From Pelomonas sp965229315 (GTDB lineage: Bacteria > Pseudomonadota > Gammaproteobacteria > Burkholderiales > Burkholderiaceae_C): a stretch of DNA of 64,000 nucleotides. Of this stretch, positions 15,083 to 23,445 are shown one piece after another. The first letter of the stretch is position 1. Every line of letters begins with the position of its first letter. Made by a program: the position numbers and the translations under genes. The notes beneath the pieces were generated by a model. It saw nothing but the letters and a program-made list of their open reading frames with translations. It was not told the DNA's origin and searched no databases. The stretch is taken from the NCBI RefSeq assembly GCF_965229315.1, contig NZ_CBDDJA010000001.1:62001-126000 (forward strand), given 5' to 3'.

Positions 15083-15096
15083 CATTGCGAACGTCC

Positions 15097-16707
15097 ATGA
15101 CCGACACCGCCACCGTCTTCAACCAGCAGGTCGCCGCACGACCCGCCGCGGGCTCCACGGACGCGCCGCCGCCCGTGCAGCACGTCTGCATCGTCGGCGG
15201 CGGCACGGCGGGCTGGATGACGGCGCTGATGCTGGCGACGTCGGCGTATGGTTCGCGCCTGAAGGTGACGGTGCTGGAGTCGCCGCAGATCGGCATCATC
15301 GGCGTGGGCGAGGGTTCGACGCCGTGGCTGCGCGGCTTCTTCGATGGCCTGGGCATCGAGGAGTTCGAATGGATGCCGGCCTGCAATGCCACCTACAAGA
15401 GCGGCATCACCTTCCAGAACTGGTCGACCAAGCCTGGCTTCGAGCGCTACTTCCACCCGTTCGCGTCGATGCTGGACAACATGACCATGCATCAGTTCGT
15501 GGACAACGTGCATGAGCGGCTGGACGGCGCCGACGTGCACGCCCACCCCGACCGCTTCTTCGTGGCCGCGGCGCTCGCCCGTCAGGCCCGCGGGCCGCGC
15601 GCCCACCCCGACTTCCCGTTCGACGTCTGGTACGGCTATCACTTCGATGCCACCTTGCTGGGGCAATTCCTGGGCGCCAAGGCGGTGGCGCGCGGCGTGC
15701 AGCACCTGCAGCGGCACGTCACGCAGGTGTTGCTGAACGAGCGGGGCGACATCGACCGGCTGCAGCTCGACGATGGCGAAACCCTGGCGGCAGACTTGTT
15801 CGTCGACTGCACCGGCTTCACGTCCCTGCTGATCGGCAAGGCCTTGCAGACGCCGTTCATCACCTACGCAGAGAACTTGTTCAACGACTCGGCCATCGCG
15901 ATGCCGACGCCGCTGGACGGGCCTATCGAATCGCAGACCGTCTCCACCGCGCTGCGCCACGGCTGGGCGTGGCAGATCCCGCTGACCAACCGCCGCGGCA
16001 ACGGCTACGTCTACAGCAGCGCGCACTGCTCGGCAGACCAGGCAGAGACCGAGTTGCGCCAGCACCTGGGCTTGCTGGACTCAGCCGTGCCGGCGCGCCA
16101 CCTGACGATGCGCGTGGGCCGCATGAGCAAGCAGTGGAATCGCAACTGCGTGGCCGTAGGCCTGTCGCAGGGCTTCATCGAGCCGTTGGAGGCGACCGCG
16201 CTGCTGTTCGTGCAGCGCACGGCCGCGATGCTGGTGGAGGTGCTGGAAAAAGGCGACCTCGGTCCCGCCGCGCAGGACGCCTTCAACGAGGCCATGCGCC
16301 AGCGCTTCGAGAACACGCGCGACTACATCGTGGCGCACTACAAGACCAACTCGCGCGCCGACACCGACTACTGGCGCGCCAACGCCGACAACATGAAGCT
16401 GTCGGCATCGCTGCAGGGCGTGCTGATGACGTGGATGTCGCGCAAGCCATTGGCTGCGGGCCTGAAGGCCGGCCGCTTCGGGCAGGGCTACCCCATCGTG
16501 TCCTGGTACGCGCTGCTGGCGGGCATGGGCATCTTTCCGGACGCGCAGGAGCTGCGGCCGCCGACGCCCCACCAGGCGCGCCACCGCTTGGACACGGTGG
16601 ATGACTTCGTGGCGCGCAGCGCGCGCAACTTCCCCGATCACCGCGAGCTGCTCGCCAACATCCCGCCGCGCGTGGGCGACAAGACTTTGCAGCTCTACCT
16701 CTGGTAG
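15097..16707 (+). CDS. Flavin-dependent tryptophan-halogenase-family protein
   Basis: 536 residues, the length of PrnA-type FADH2-dependent halogenases. The FAD fold motif GGGTAGW is at 34-40. The catalytic lysine is K101 in NATYKSG, the WxWxIP signature is WAWQIP at 290-295, and a conserved acidic residue lies in GFIEPLE at 359-365, matching the catalytic glutamate region. All key residues for halogenation are kept. Such genes are often next to TonB receptors in xanthomonads and caulobacters, where tested members (e.g. BrvH) halogenate free indole; their natural substrate is unknown. No reductase partner is nearby. The start ATG at 15097 has no clear ribosome site and lies 14 bases after a terminator; a GTG at 15031 is an alternative but precedes the hairpin. 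Confidence 0.88.
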   Translation: MTDTATVFNQQVAARPAAGSTDAPPPVQHVCIVGGGTAGWMTALMLATSAYGSRLKVTVLESPQIGIIGVGEGSTPWLRGFFDGLGIEEFEWMPACNATYKSGITFQNWSTKPGFERYFHPFASMLDNMTMHQFVDNVHERLDGADVHAHPDRFFVAAALARQARGPRAHPDFPFDVWYGYHFDATLLGQFLGAKAVARGVQHLQRHVTQVLLNERGDIDRLQLDDGETLAADLFVDCTGFTSLLIGKALQTPFITYAENLFNDSAIAMPTPLDGPIESQTVSTALRHGWAWQIPLTNRRGNGYVYSSAHCSADQAETELRQHLGLLDSAVPARHLTMRVGRMSKQWNRNCVAVGLSQGFIEPLEATALLFVQRTAAMLVEVLEKGDLGPAAQDAFNEAMRQRFENTRDYIVAHYKTNSRADTDYWRANADNMKLSASLQGVLMTWMSRKPLAAGLKAGRFGQGYPIVSWYALLAGMGIFPDAQELRPPTPHQARHRLDTVDDFVARSARNFPDHRELLANIPPRVGDKTLQLYLW

Positions 16708-16741
16708 CGAGTGCCAGCCCCTCTGCCGATGGCGGCACAGG

Positions 16742-17758
16742 TCAGCGCTTGAGTTGCGTTGCGAGGTCGTCACGAATCTGGGCATCGCGCGCCGCATCCA
16801 CATCGCCGAACAGATGGCGCTGACCCTCGGGGATGTGCGCCAACTGCTCACCGCGCGCGCCGAACACGTAGTGCCCGAACAGCGCCCGCCAGCCTTCTCG
16901 TTCCCCGTCAGGCAAATGGCGAAGGGCCAGCATGGCCAGCCGCATCGCCGCCGGGTGCAGGTCGTCGGGGCGGCCCGGCGCAGCCTCCGGCCGCCACCAA
17001 TAGTTCACCAGGATGTTCAGGTGCGGCGCCAACGCCTCGACCTGGTGGAACCACAGCGGCGGGATGTAGATCGCGTCACCCGGCTCCAGCTCGGCCACGT
17101 GCGCCTGCGCCAGCGCCTCGCTCACCCGCGGGAACTTCACGGCATCGGCGCGGTGCAGGTCGGGCACGACGGACATCGGCGCCGGCGTGGGCGCGTGGTC
17201 CGGTGGGCCGAGATAGAGCAGAGGCGCGCATTGCGGCGGCAGCAGCGTGAAGCGCCGCTTGCCGGCCGCCACGCAGGCGATGTTGTGCGAGTCGTCGAAA
17301 TGGGCCGGCACCGTGGCGCGGTTGCCGATCCAGATGCGCGGCGCGACCTGCGCATCCAGCAGCGGACAGACGTTGGCCTGCGCCAGGCCAGGCAAAGCCT
17401 CGGACACCAGCGCGCTCTGCGCCGCCAGGCTGGGCGGGTCGGGAAAGTGGCTGTAGCGCCAGAGCTGCTCGAACAGCGCGGCGTAGGGCCGCTTGTCGCG
17501 CATGAAGTTGAAGCCGTCCAGCTCGGGCTTGTACGTGAAGGCGCGCACGGCATCGGGCTTGGCCAGCACGGCGTCCACCGGCGTGCCGGCATCGAAGCCC
17601 ATCAGGTACTGCAGGCAGGGCTCCAGGCCCGCGCGGCCTTGCGCCACCAGCGGCCAGTGCGCCACCACGCCACGCATCACGACCGGCTCGTAGCCCGGCA
17701 CCACCTCGCGCTCGAAACGCTCACGCGTGACGCCGGTCAGCTCCTTCATGGCTCGCAT
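16742..17758 (-). CDS. Cupin-8/JmjC-like protein (copy 1)
   Basis: 338 residues of the cupin-like, Fe(II)/2-oxoglutarate-oxygenase-type fold (PF13621). The start at 17758 (MRAMKELTGVTRERF) follows a strong GAGGAGGG. The metal-site region reads VPAHFDDSHNIACVAAGKRR, with H and D of the HxD-type motif, and the distal part GDAIYIPPLWFHQVEAL supplies the second histidine. It is the last gene of the minus operon, 11 bases after a paralogue with the same layout. Family members act on proteins or small molecules; this pair always accompanies halogenase/TonB-receptor loci in the examples I know. Substrate unknown. Confidence 0.75.
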   Translation of the reverse strand: MRAMKELTGVTRERFEREVVPGYEPVVMRGVVAHWPLVAQGRAGLEPCLQYLMGFDAGTPVDAVLAKPDAVRAFTYKPELDGFNFMRDKRPYAALFEQLWRYSHFPDPPSLAAQSALVSEALPGLAQANVCPLLDAQVAPRIWIGNRATVPAHFDDSHNIACVAAGKRRFTLLPPQCAPLLYLGPPDHAPTPAPMSVVPDLHRADAVKFPRVSEALAQAHVAELEPGDAIYIPPLWFHQVEALAPHLNILVNYWWRPEAAPGRPDDLHPAAMRLAMLALRHLPDGEREGWRALFGHYVFGARGEQLAHIPEGQRHLFGDVDAARDAQIRDDLATQLKR

Positions 17759-17769
17759 GCCGTCCCTCC

Positions 17770-18720
17770 TCAGCGCCGCCGCGCCAGCACGCCGTGCCAG
17801 GCCTGCGGGATGTGCGCGGCAGGCTCCTGCTCGCGCTGCACGACGTAGTGGTCGAACATCGCGGCCCACGCCTCGCGCTGCGCGGGCGGCAGCGCGTTCA
17901 GCACCTTCAGCGCCTGCATCAGCGCGGCCGCGGGCGTGGGCTGCTGCGCATCGCCAGACACCGGCCACCAGTAGTTCACCAGCAGGTTGACCTTCTCCAG
18001 CGCCTCGACCTGATGGAACCACAGCGGCGGGATGTAGAGCGCATCACCCGGCGCCAGCTCGACGACGCGGCGGGCGGCCAGCGCGGCACGGTAGCGCGGA
18101 TAACGCTCGAAGTCCGGCGCGCCCGGGTGCACGACCGAGATCGGCGCGCCCGACGGCGTGTGCTCCAGCGGGCCGATGTAGAGGTTGCCGACCTGATCCG
18201 GCGCGAACAGCGTGAAGCGCCGCCGTCCGGCCACGACGCAGGCCAGGTTGTAGGGGTGGTCGTGGTGCACCGGCACCGTCAGTGCATTGCCCAGCCAGAA
18301 ATTGGGCACCACGCCGGGCAGCGCGTGCAGCATGTTCTCGTCGCCAAAGCCCGGGATGACGTCGCTGACCTTGGCGCACTGCGCGGCAATGGACGGCGCG
18401 CCGTCGACCGGCAGGTAGGCCGCCAGGGTCGCCGTGAACTCCGGCAGCGTCATGCGCGCCTTGACGAAGGCGAAGCCGGTCAGCGTGTCGTTGTAGCCCA
18501 TCACGCCGCGGGCCGCGGCACGCGTCTTGGTGGCCATGACCTCCACGCCGCGGTCGAAGCGGTGCAGGTAGTCGCAGATGGCCAGCGGCGCCGCACGCCC
18601 CGCTTGCACGGCCGGCCAGTGCGCAACCAGGCCCTTCAGCAGCACCGGTTCGGCACGCTGCTCAAGGCGCTGTTTCAGGGCCGGCTCATCGGCCGCCGGC
18701 CAGGTCTGGACCGGTTTCAT
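17770..18720 (-). CDS. Cupin-8/JmjC-like protein (copy 2)
   Basis: 316 residues, paralogous to the gene just downstream: both contain a VLLKG/VVMRG-LVAHWP segment near the N-terminus, an H-D metal motif (VPVHHDHPYNLACVVAGRRR) and GDALYIPPLWFHQVEALEKV. The start is the ATG at 18720 (MKPVQTWPAADEP), five bases after the chitinase stop; the frame is open further upstream but only as an overlap with the chitinase gene. The duplication is probably old because the two copies differ along most of their length. The predicted role, modification of a partner molecule using Fe(II), is inference from the fold. Confidence 0.75.
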   Translation of the reverse strand: MKPVQTWPAADEPALKQRLEQRAEPVLLKGLVAHWPAVQAGRAAPLAICDYLHRFDRGVEVMATKTRAAARGVMGYNDTLTGFAFVKARMTLPEFTATLAAYLPVDGAPSIAAQCAKVSDVIPGFGDENMLHALPGVVPNFWLGNALTVPVHHDHPYNLACVVAGRRRFTLFAPDQVGNLYIGPLEHTPSGAPISVVHPGAPDFERYPRYRAALAARRVVELAPGDALYIPPLWFHQVEALEKVNLLVNYWWPVSGDAQQPTPAAALMQALKVLNALPPAQREAWAAMFDHYVVQREQEPAAHIPQAWHGVLARRR

Positions 18721-18725
18721 CGCTG

Positions 18726-19862
18726 TCAGGGCTGCATGGCGTCCAGGATCTCGCCATTGTCCTGGCTCAGCTCCCACGCAAACACCCCGGCCAACCCCTG
18801 CTGCTTCGCGAACCTGACCTTGGCGCGCACGGCGCGCGGGTCGTCGTAGCCGACGAACTTCTCCGAGCCCACCATCGCCCAGGACTGGGTGGCCTTGTCG
18901 AACTGCGGCCTCATGCCCTGGGCCTTCAGTGCCGCGATGTCCTTGAACGCCACCGAGCCGTCCTCGTTCGGCCAGGGCTTGCCGTAGCGGCCGTCGGCCT
19001 TCACGCCGTCGAAGCCGCGGCCGTACATCGCCACGCCGGCCACCAGCTTGGCCGCCGGCACACCTTCGCGCTTCAGGTTGGCGACCGACGCGGCCAGGCT
19101 GTCGTCGCCGGCCGGCGTCGCGCTGCGCAGCGCCGTGTGGTTGACGGCCTTCTTCGTCCACGGGCCGGCGAAGTCATAGGTCATCATGAACACCAGGTCC
19201 AGCGACGGCGCCGCGCGGCCCATGGCCATGCGGGCGAGTTGCTCGCGCGTCGTCGCGATGGCGGTGGTCAGCGCATAGCGCTTGCCATTGGGTGCCATCT
19301 CGCGGCCCAGCGCGTCCAGGCCCGCGCGCAGGTCCTGCATCAGCAGCACGTAGTGCTCGGCATCGGCCGGGCTGCCCAGCGGCACGCCGTTGGCCGCGCC
19401 ATTGGAGCCGGGGTGCTCCCAGTCGATGTCCAGGCCGTCGAAGCCGGGGTGGGCGCGCAGCCAGTCCAGCGCATGCCTCACAAACGCGGCGCGGCCCTGC
19501 GGCGTCGCCGCGAGATGGAAGAACGGGTCCGACCCGCCCCAGCCGCCCACCGAGGCCAGCACCTGCACCTTCGGATCGCGCACCTTCAGCCGCTCGAAGG
19601 CGGCCGAGAAGGTCTGCTGGTCCGCGTGCGGCGCGATGCTGAAGTTGGGCCGGCCCTCGCAGGCCTGCGCTTCCTGCGGCCGCTGGCCTGCGCCGCAGAT
19701 CAGCAGGAAGGCGTAGAGCAGGTGCGTGACGCGGCCGGGCTTGAGCTGCTCGACGACGTCCACGCCGCGCTCAGCCAGGATGTAGGTGCCGACCACCGGC
19801 GGCGCCGCGTGGGCGGCGCAGGCGGCGGCGGCCAGCGCGAGGGCGGCAATCGTCTTCTTCAT
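18726..19862 (-). CDS. GH18 chitinase-like glycoside hydrolase, secreted
   Basis: 378 residues. The signal peptide MKKTIAALALAAAACAAHA is followed by a single GH18 barrel. The catalytic motif DGLDIDWE ends in E149, the proton donor in the substrate-assisted mechanism of chitinases. The segment VDVVEQLKPGRVTHLLYAF is the first conserved GH18 strand, and the C-terminal GVFAWELSQDNGEIL is the last. No chitin-binding module is visible. The start ATG at 19862 overlaps the GH16 stop by four bases (ATGA). It probably hydrolyses chitin or chitooligosaccharides in the periplasm or outside the cell. Confidence 0.9.
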   Translation of the reverse strand: MKKTIAALALAAAACAAHAAPPVVGTYILAERGVDVVEQLKPGRVTHLLYAFLLICGAGQRPQEAQACEGRPNFSIAPHADQQTFSAAFERLKVRDPKVQVLASVGGWGGSDPFFHLAATPQGRAAFVRHALDWLRAHPGFDGLDIDWEHPGSNGAANGVPLGSPADAEHYVLLMQDLRAGLDALGREMAPNGKRYALTTAIATTREQLARMAMGRAAPSLDLVFMMTYDFAGPWTKKAVNHTALRSATPAGDDSLAASVANLKREGVPAAKLVAGVAMYGRGFDGVKADGRYGKPWPNEDGSVAFKDIAALKAQGMRPQFDKATQSWAMVGSEKFVGYDDPRAVRAKVRFAKQQGLAGVFAWELSQDNGEILDAMQP

Positions 19863-20704
19863 AGGTTGCATTCGCTGGTGAGGCCCGCGTCGGGCACGGT
19901 GTCGCGGCGCGCCACGCCCTGCTGGCGCAGCGCGGCCACGCGCGCCTGCATCGCGGCGGGGCTGAGCGTCCTGCCGGCCTCGTGCAGCACCCAGTCGATC
20001 TCGAAGGCATGCTCCCGCGGCTCGCCTTCCACGGCACCGGCGGCCAGCCAGTGGTTGAAGCTGATCGCCATCGGCTTGGCCGGCACGTTGCGCCCGGTGT
20101 GCTCGCCCATCAGCTGGCCGTTGACGTAGTGGCGCGTGCGGGTGGCCTCCACCTGCACGGTCAGCACCTGCCAGCCGTCGAACGAGCCCTGCCGGATGGA
20201 CGCCTGGTTGAAGGACTGCCAGGGGGCTATGCGCACCGTCTGCCAGCTCACGCCATAGAGCCGCGTCTCGGGCTCGCCCCACCCGCCGTGCGGCAGGTAC
20301 TCGAAGTCGACTTCGCTGAAGTCCGGGTCGTAGTCGTGCTTCAGCGGGCTGGCCAGGAAGAAGCTCTGGATGACGGGGTCGCGCGAGCCGGGCGTGTCGC
20401 GCAGGCGCACCCGCGCCGTCGTCGTGCCGACGAAGAACTTGCGCAGCGCGCAGAGCTGGGCGAGCGTCGTGTTGGCGGGCGTGCCGTCGGTAGACAGCTT
20501 GAGCTTGAGCAGGCCGCCGTCCAGCGACAGCTGCTGCGGCGCAAAGCGCGCGCCAGGCAAGCCGGGGTGGCCCGTGCCGTCGCGCAGCACCCAGCCGCTG
20601 GCGCGCAGCGCGTCGAGATCGGCCTGCGAGAAGTCGTCGAAGAATTCGCCACCGGCCGCGAACGCCGGCGCAGCGACGAACAGCAGCAGCAGCGCGGCCT
20701 TCAT
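19859..20704 (-). CDS. GH16-family glycoside hydrolase, secreted
   Basis: 281 residues with signal peptide MKAALLLLFVAAPAFA. The catalytic signature of GH16, ExDxE, reads EVDFE with E131 as nucleophile, D133, and E135 as acid/base. Known GH16 enzymes cut beta-1,3-glucans, agar, keratan or act as transglycosylases; some fungal members act on chitin-glucan. In this chitin operon its substrate is open: a mixed chitin/glucan such as fungal wall would fit, but the sequence alone does not show it. The start at 20704 overlaps the MFS gene stop (ATGA). Confidence 0.8.
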   Translation of the reverse strand: MKAALLLLFVAAPAFAAGGEFFDDFSQADLDALRASGWVLRDGTGHPGLPGARFAPQQLSLDGGLLKLKLSTDGTPANTTLAQLCALRKFFVGTTTARVRLRDTPGSRDPVIQSFFLASPLKHDYDPDFSEVDFEYLPHGGWGEPETRLYGVSWQTVRIAPWQSFNQASIRQGSFDGWQVLTVQVEATRTRHYVNGQLMGEHTGRNVPAKPMAISFNHWLAAGAVEGEPREHAFEIDWVLHEAGRTLSPAAMQARVAALRQQGVARRDTVPDAGLTSECNL

Positions 20705-21960
20705 GCGGGCACCGGCTCGCCGGATGCGCTCGCGCGCGGCATGGGCACCCACAGCAGCAGCAGCAGCGCCGGCGCGCCGCACACCAGCGTCCACAGGAAG
20801 AAGTGCTGGTAGCCCATCGCGACCTGAATGTCGCCGCTGAGCGTCTTGCTGAGGATGAAGCCCAGCTGCATGACGCCGGAGCCCAGCGCGTAGTGGGCCG
20901 TCTGGTAGCGGCCCGGGGCCACGACCTGCATGATGTACAGGATCATGCCGACGAAGCCGAAGCCGTAGCCGAACATCTCCAGGCCCACGGCCGCGCCGAT
21001 GCTCCAGATCGACGTCGGCAGCGCCAGGCTCAGTCCCCAGAACACCGCGTTGGGCACGGCCATCATCAGCACCAGCACCGGCATCGCCCGGCGCAGCGAC
21101 AGCCAGGACGTGAAGTAGCCGCCCAGGATGGAGCCCACCAGGAAGGCCGCCGTGCCCACCGTGCCGTAGACGCCGCCGACCTGCTCGCTGGTCAGGCCCA
21201 AGCCGCCCTTGTCGCGCGCCTCGATCAGGAACAGCGGGCCGATGGTCTGCACCTGCCCCTCGGCGAGGCGGAAGATGACGATGAACAGCACCATCTTCCA
21301 GATGCCGGGCTTGCGCAGGAAATCGGCCACGATCTCGGCGAGCTTCACCGGCTCGCTCGACACACGCTGCGGGTTGGGCAGCGCCTTGGCGTTCCAGGCC
21401 GCCAGCAGCGCCAGCAGCACGGCCAGCAGCGCGAAGATCACCGACCACGCGTTGAACACGCCGATGCCGGCCTCCAGGTGGCCGGCCAGCACCATCAGGC
21501 CGCCCAGCGTCAGGAACTTGGACGCGTTGAAGAACGCCCCCTGCCAGCCGGCGTAGGCGGCCTGGCGCCTGGCGTCCAGCGCGCCCATGTACAGGCCATC
21601 GCAGGCGATGTCGTGCGTGGCCGACGCATAGGCCAGGAAGAACAGCACCGCCACGCTGAGCGCGAAGAAGTGGCTCGCCTGCAGCGCCAGCGCCAGCGCG
21701 CCCAGGCCCGCGGCGCCGCTGAACTGCATGGCGACGACCACCGCCTTCTTGCTGCGCGCCAGCTCGATCAGCGGGCTCCACAGCGGCTTGAACGCCCAGG
21801 CCAGGCCGATCAGGCCGGTCCAGCGCGCGATCTGGTCGTTGGCCACGCCCATCTGCTTGAACATCAAGCCGGCGATCAGCATGACGACGAAGAACTGCAG
21901 CCCCTGCACGAAGTAGAGGCTGGGAATCCAGCGCATCGGGTTGGCCGGCTTCGCGTCCAT
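20701..21960 (-). CDS. MFS permease, AmpG-like (GlcNAc-oligosaccharide uptake, predicted)
   Basis: 419 residues with about 12 hydrophobic segments. SLYFVQGLQFFVVMLIAGLM starts the first helix, and SATHDIACDG near residue 130 resembles the S-T-Q-D-I-V-x-D motif of AmpG, the importer of GlcNAc-anhydromuropeptides. In the operon it sits between the GH3 enzyme and the secreted hydrolases, so it most likely imports GlcNAc-containing di- or oligosaccharides that GH3 then splits in the cytoplasm. The start ATG overlaps the GH3 stop by one base (TGATG). Confidence 0.8.
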   Translation of the reverse strand: MDAKPANPMRWIPSLYFVQGLQFFVVMLIAGLMFKQMGVANDQIARWTGLIGLAWAFKPLWSPLIELARSKKAVVVAMQFSGAAGLGALALALQASHFFALSVAVLFFLAYASATHDIACDGLYMGALDARRQAAYAGWQGAFFNASKFLTLGGLMVLAGHLEAGIGVFNAWSVIFALLAVLLALLAAWNAKALPNPQRVSSEPVKLAEIVADFLRKPGIWKMVLFIVIFRLAEGQVQTIGPLFLIEARDKGGLGLTSEQVGGVYGTVGTAAFLVGSILGGYFTSWLSLRRAMPVLVLMMAVPNAVFWGLSLALPTSIWSIGAAVGLEMFGYGFGFVGMILYIMQVVAPGRYQTAHYALGSGVMQLGFILSKTLSGDIQVAMGYQHFFLWTLVCGAPALLLLLWVPMPRASASGEPVPA

Positions 21961-23432
21961 CAGTTCAGTCCTTGGGGCGCACGGCCGGTGGCCTCGCTGC
22001 GGCCTTCGAGCCACGACTTGAGTCCGTCGAGCGCACCCGGCGCGAATCCCCACGTCAGCACCGTCGGCCCGGCCACGTCCAGCGCCTGGTACGGGTTCCA
22101 CAGCGCAATGTGCAGGTCAGGCCGCCAACCCTGCGCGGCGGGGCCGTAGCGGGCCCGGCGCGTGGACACCAGCACGTTGGCACGGCCGTCCTGCGGCACC
22201 GTGGACCAGTCGAGCTGGGCGATGTCGTCCACCATCTGCACCTGGGCGTCCGTGAACGCGTCGAACAAGGCCACCGCCTGGCGGCCCTTCGGGCCGGCCT
22301 CCGAGACCATGTCGGTGGGCACGTCGCCCTGCACGATGACGCGGATGGGGGCGTCGAGTGCGGGTGGCGTGGCGCCACGCAGCGCGGTGAGCCCGGCAGC
22401 CCATGCCTCGGCCATCAGCGCATGGTCGGCGGCACGCGCGGCGGCGTCGTCCACGGCGCGGGCCGGATAGGCGGCGGCGAGCTTGTCCAGCCGCGCGCAG
22501 GCGTTCTCGCCCTGCGCCCGCGTCAGCCGGCCGTCGGCGAACGCGTCGCGCAGCGCGTGGATCGCCACGAGCTGTTCTTCCTTGGAGCCCTGCGCCAGCA
22601 CCATGTCGGCGCCCGCGGCGATGGCCATGACGGCGGAGCGTGCATAGCCGAAGCGTTCGGCCACGGCCTTCATCATCAACGCGTCGGTGATGACGACGCC
22701 GTCGTAGCCCAGGTCCCGGCGCAGGATGCCGCCCAGCAGCGCCCGGCTCAGCGTGGCCGGCCGGTCCGGGTCGATCTGCGGGTAGACGATGTGCGCCGTC
22801 ATCATGGCGGGCGCCTCGCCGGCCAGCGCCTTGAACGGGCGCAGCTCCAGCGCGTCCAGCTCGGCGCGCGACTTGTCCACCGTGGGCAGCGCGTGGTGCG
22901 AATCGACATGCGTGTCGCCATGGCCGGGGAAGTGCTTCACGCAGCAGGCCACGCCTTCGGCCAGCGAGCCCTGCATCCAGGCCCGCGCCAGGCGCGTGAC
23001 CTCGTCGGGGTCGCTGGAGAAGCTGCGCTCGCCGATGACCGGGTTGGCCGGGTTGTTGTTGACGTCCAGCACCGGCGCGAAGTTCCAGTTGATGCCCAGC
23101 GACTTGAGCCCGCGCGCCACCGCTGCACCCACCGCTTCGGCGCGCGCCGCGTCGCCGCCGGCGCCCAGCGCCATCGCCGAAGGCGGCTGCGGCAGGAACG
23201 TGGCGCGCACGACGGCGCCGCCCTCCTGGTCGATGCCGATCAGCGCCTCGGGGCCTAGCACGGCGATGAGGTCGCGCACTAGCGTGCGCACCTCGTCCTC
23301 GGTGCCGAGGTTCTTGCGGAACAGGCAGACGGAGCGGATCTTCTGCTCGCGCAGGAACTTCGCCGTCTGCGCATCGAGAGACTGGCCGGGGATGTCGACC
23401 ATCACGAGACGGCCGGGATCGAAGGTGCTCAT
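21960..23432 (-). CDS. GH3 beta-N-acetylhexosaminidase (NagZ-like)
   Basis: 490 residues, longer than housekeeping NagZ (about 340) because of a C-terminal extension after residue 340. The hallmark KHFPGHGDTHVDSH begins at K166; D and H in this loop are the catalytic dyad of bacterial GH3 hexosaminidases. GIDQEGGAVVR is the substrate-pocket segment. No signal peptide: MSTFDPGRLVMVDIPG is cytoplasmic, fitting hydrolysis after import by the MFS permease. The likely product is free GlcNAc, passed to the kinase at 26316. Confidence 0.88.
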   Translation of the reverse strand: MSTFDPGRLVMVDIPGQSLDAQTAKFLREQKIRSVCLFRKNLGTEDEVRTLVRDLIAVLGPEALIGIDQEGGAVVRATFLPQPPSAMALGAGGDAARAEAVGAAVARGLKSLGINWNFAPVLDVNNNPANPVIGERSFSSDPDEVTRLARAWMQGSLAEGVACCVKHFPGHGDTHVDSHHALPTVDKSRAELDALELRPFKALAGEAPAMMTAHIVYPQIDPDRPATLSRALLGGILRRDLGYDGVVITDALMMKAVAERFGYARSAVMAIAAGADMVLAQGSKEEQLVAIHALRDAFADGRLTRAQGENACARLDKLAAAYPARAVDDAAARAADHALMAEAWAAGLTALRGATPPALDAPIRVIVQGDVPTDMVSEAGPKGRQAVALFDAFTDAQVQMVDDIAQLDWSTVPQDGRANVLVSTRRARYGPAAQGWRPDLHIALWNPYQALDVAGPTVLTWGFAPGALDGLKSWLEGRSEATGRAPQGLN

Positions 23433-23445
23433 GGCGGTCCGCTTC

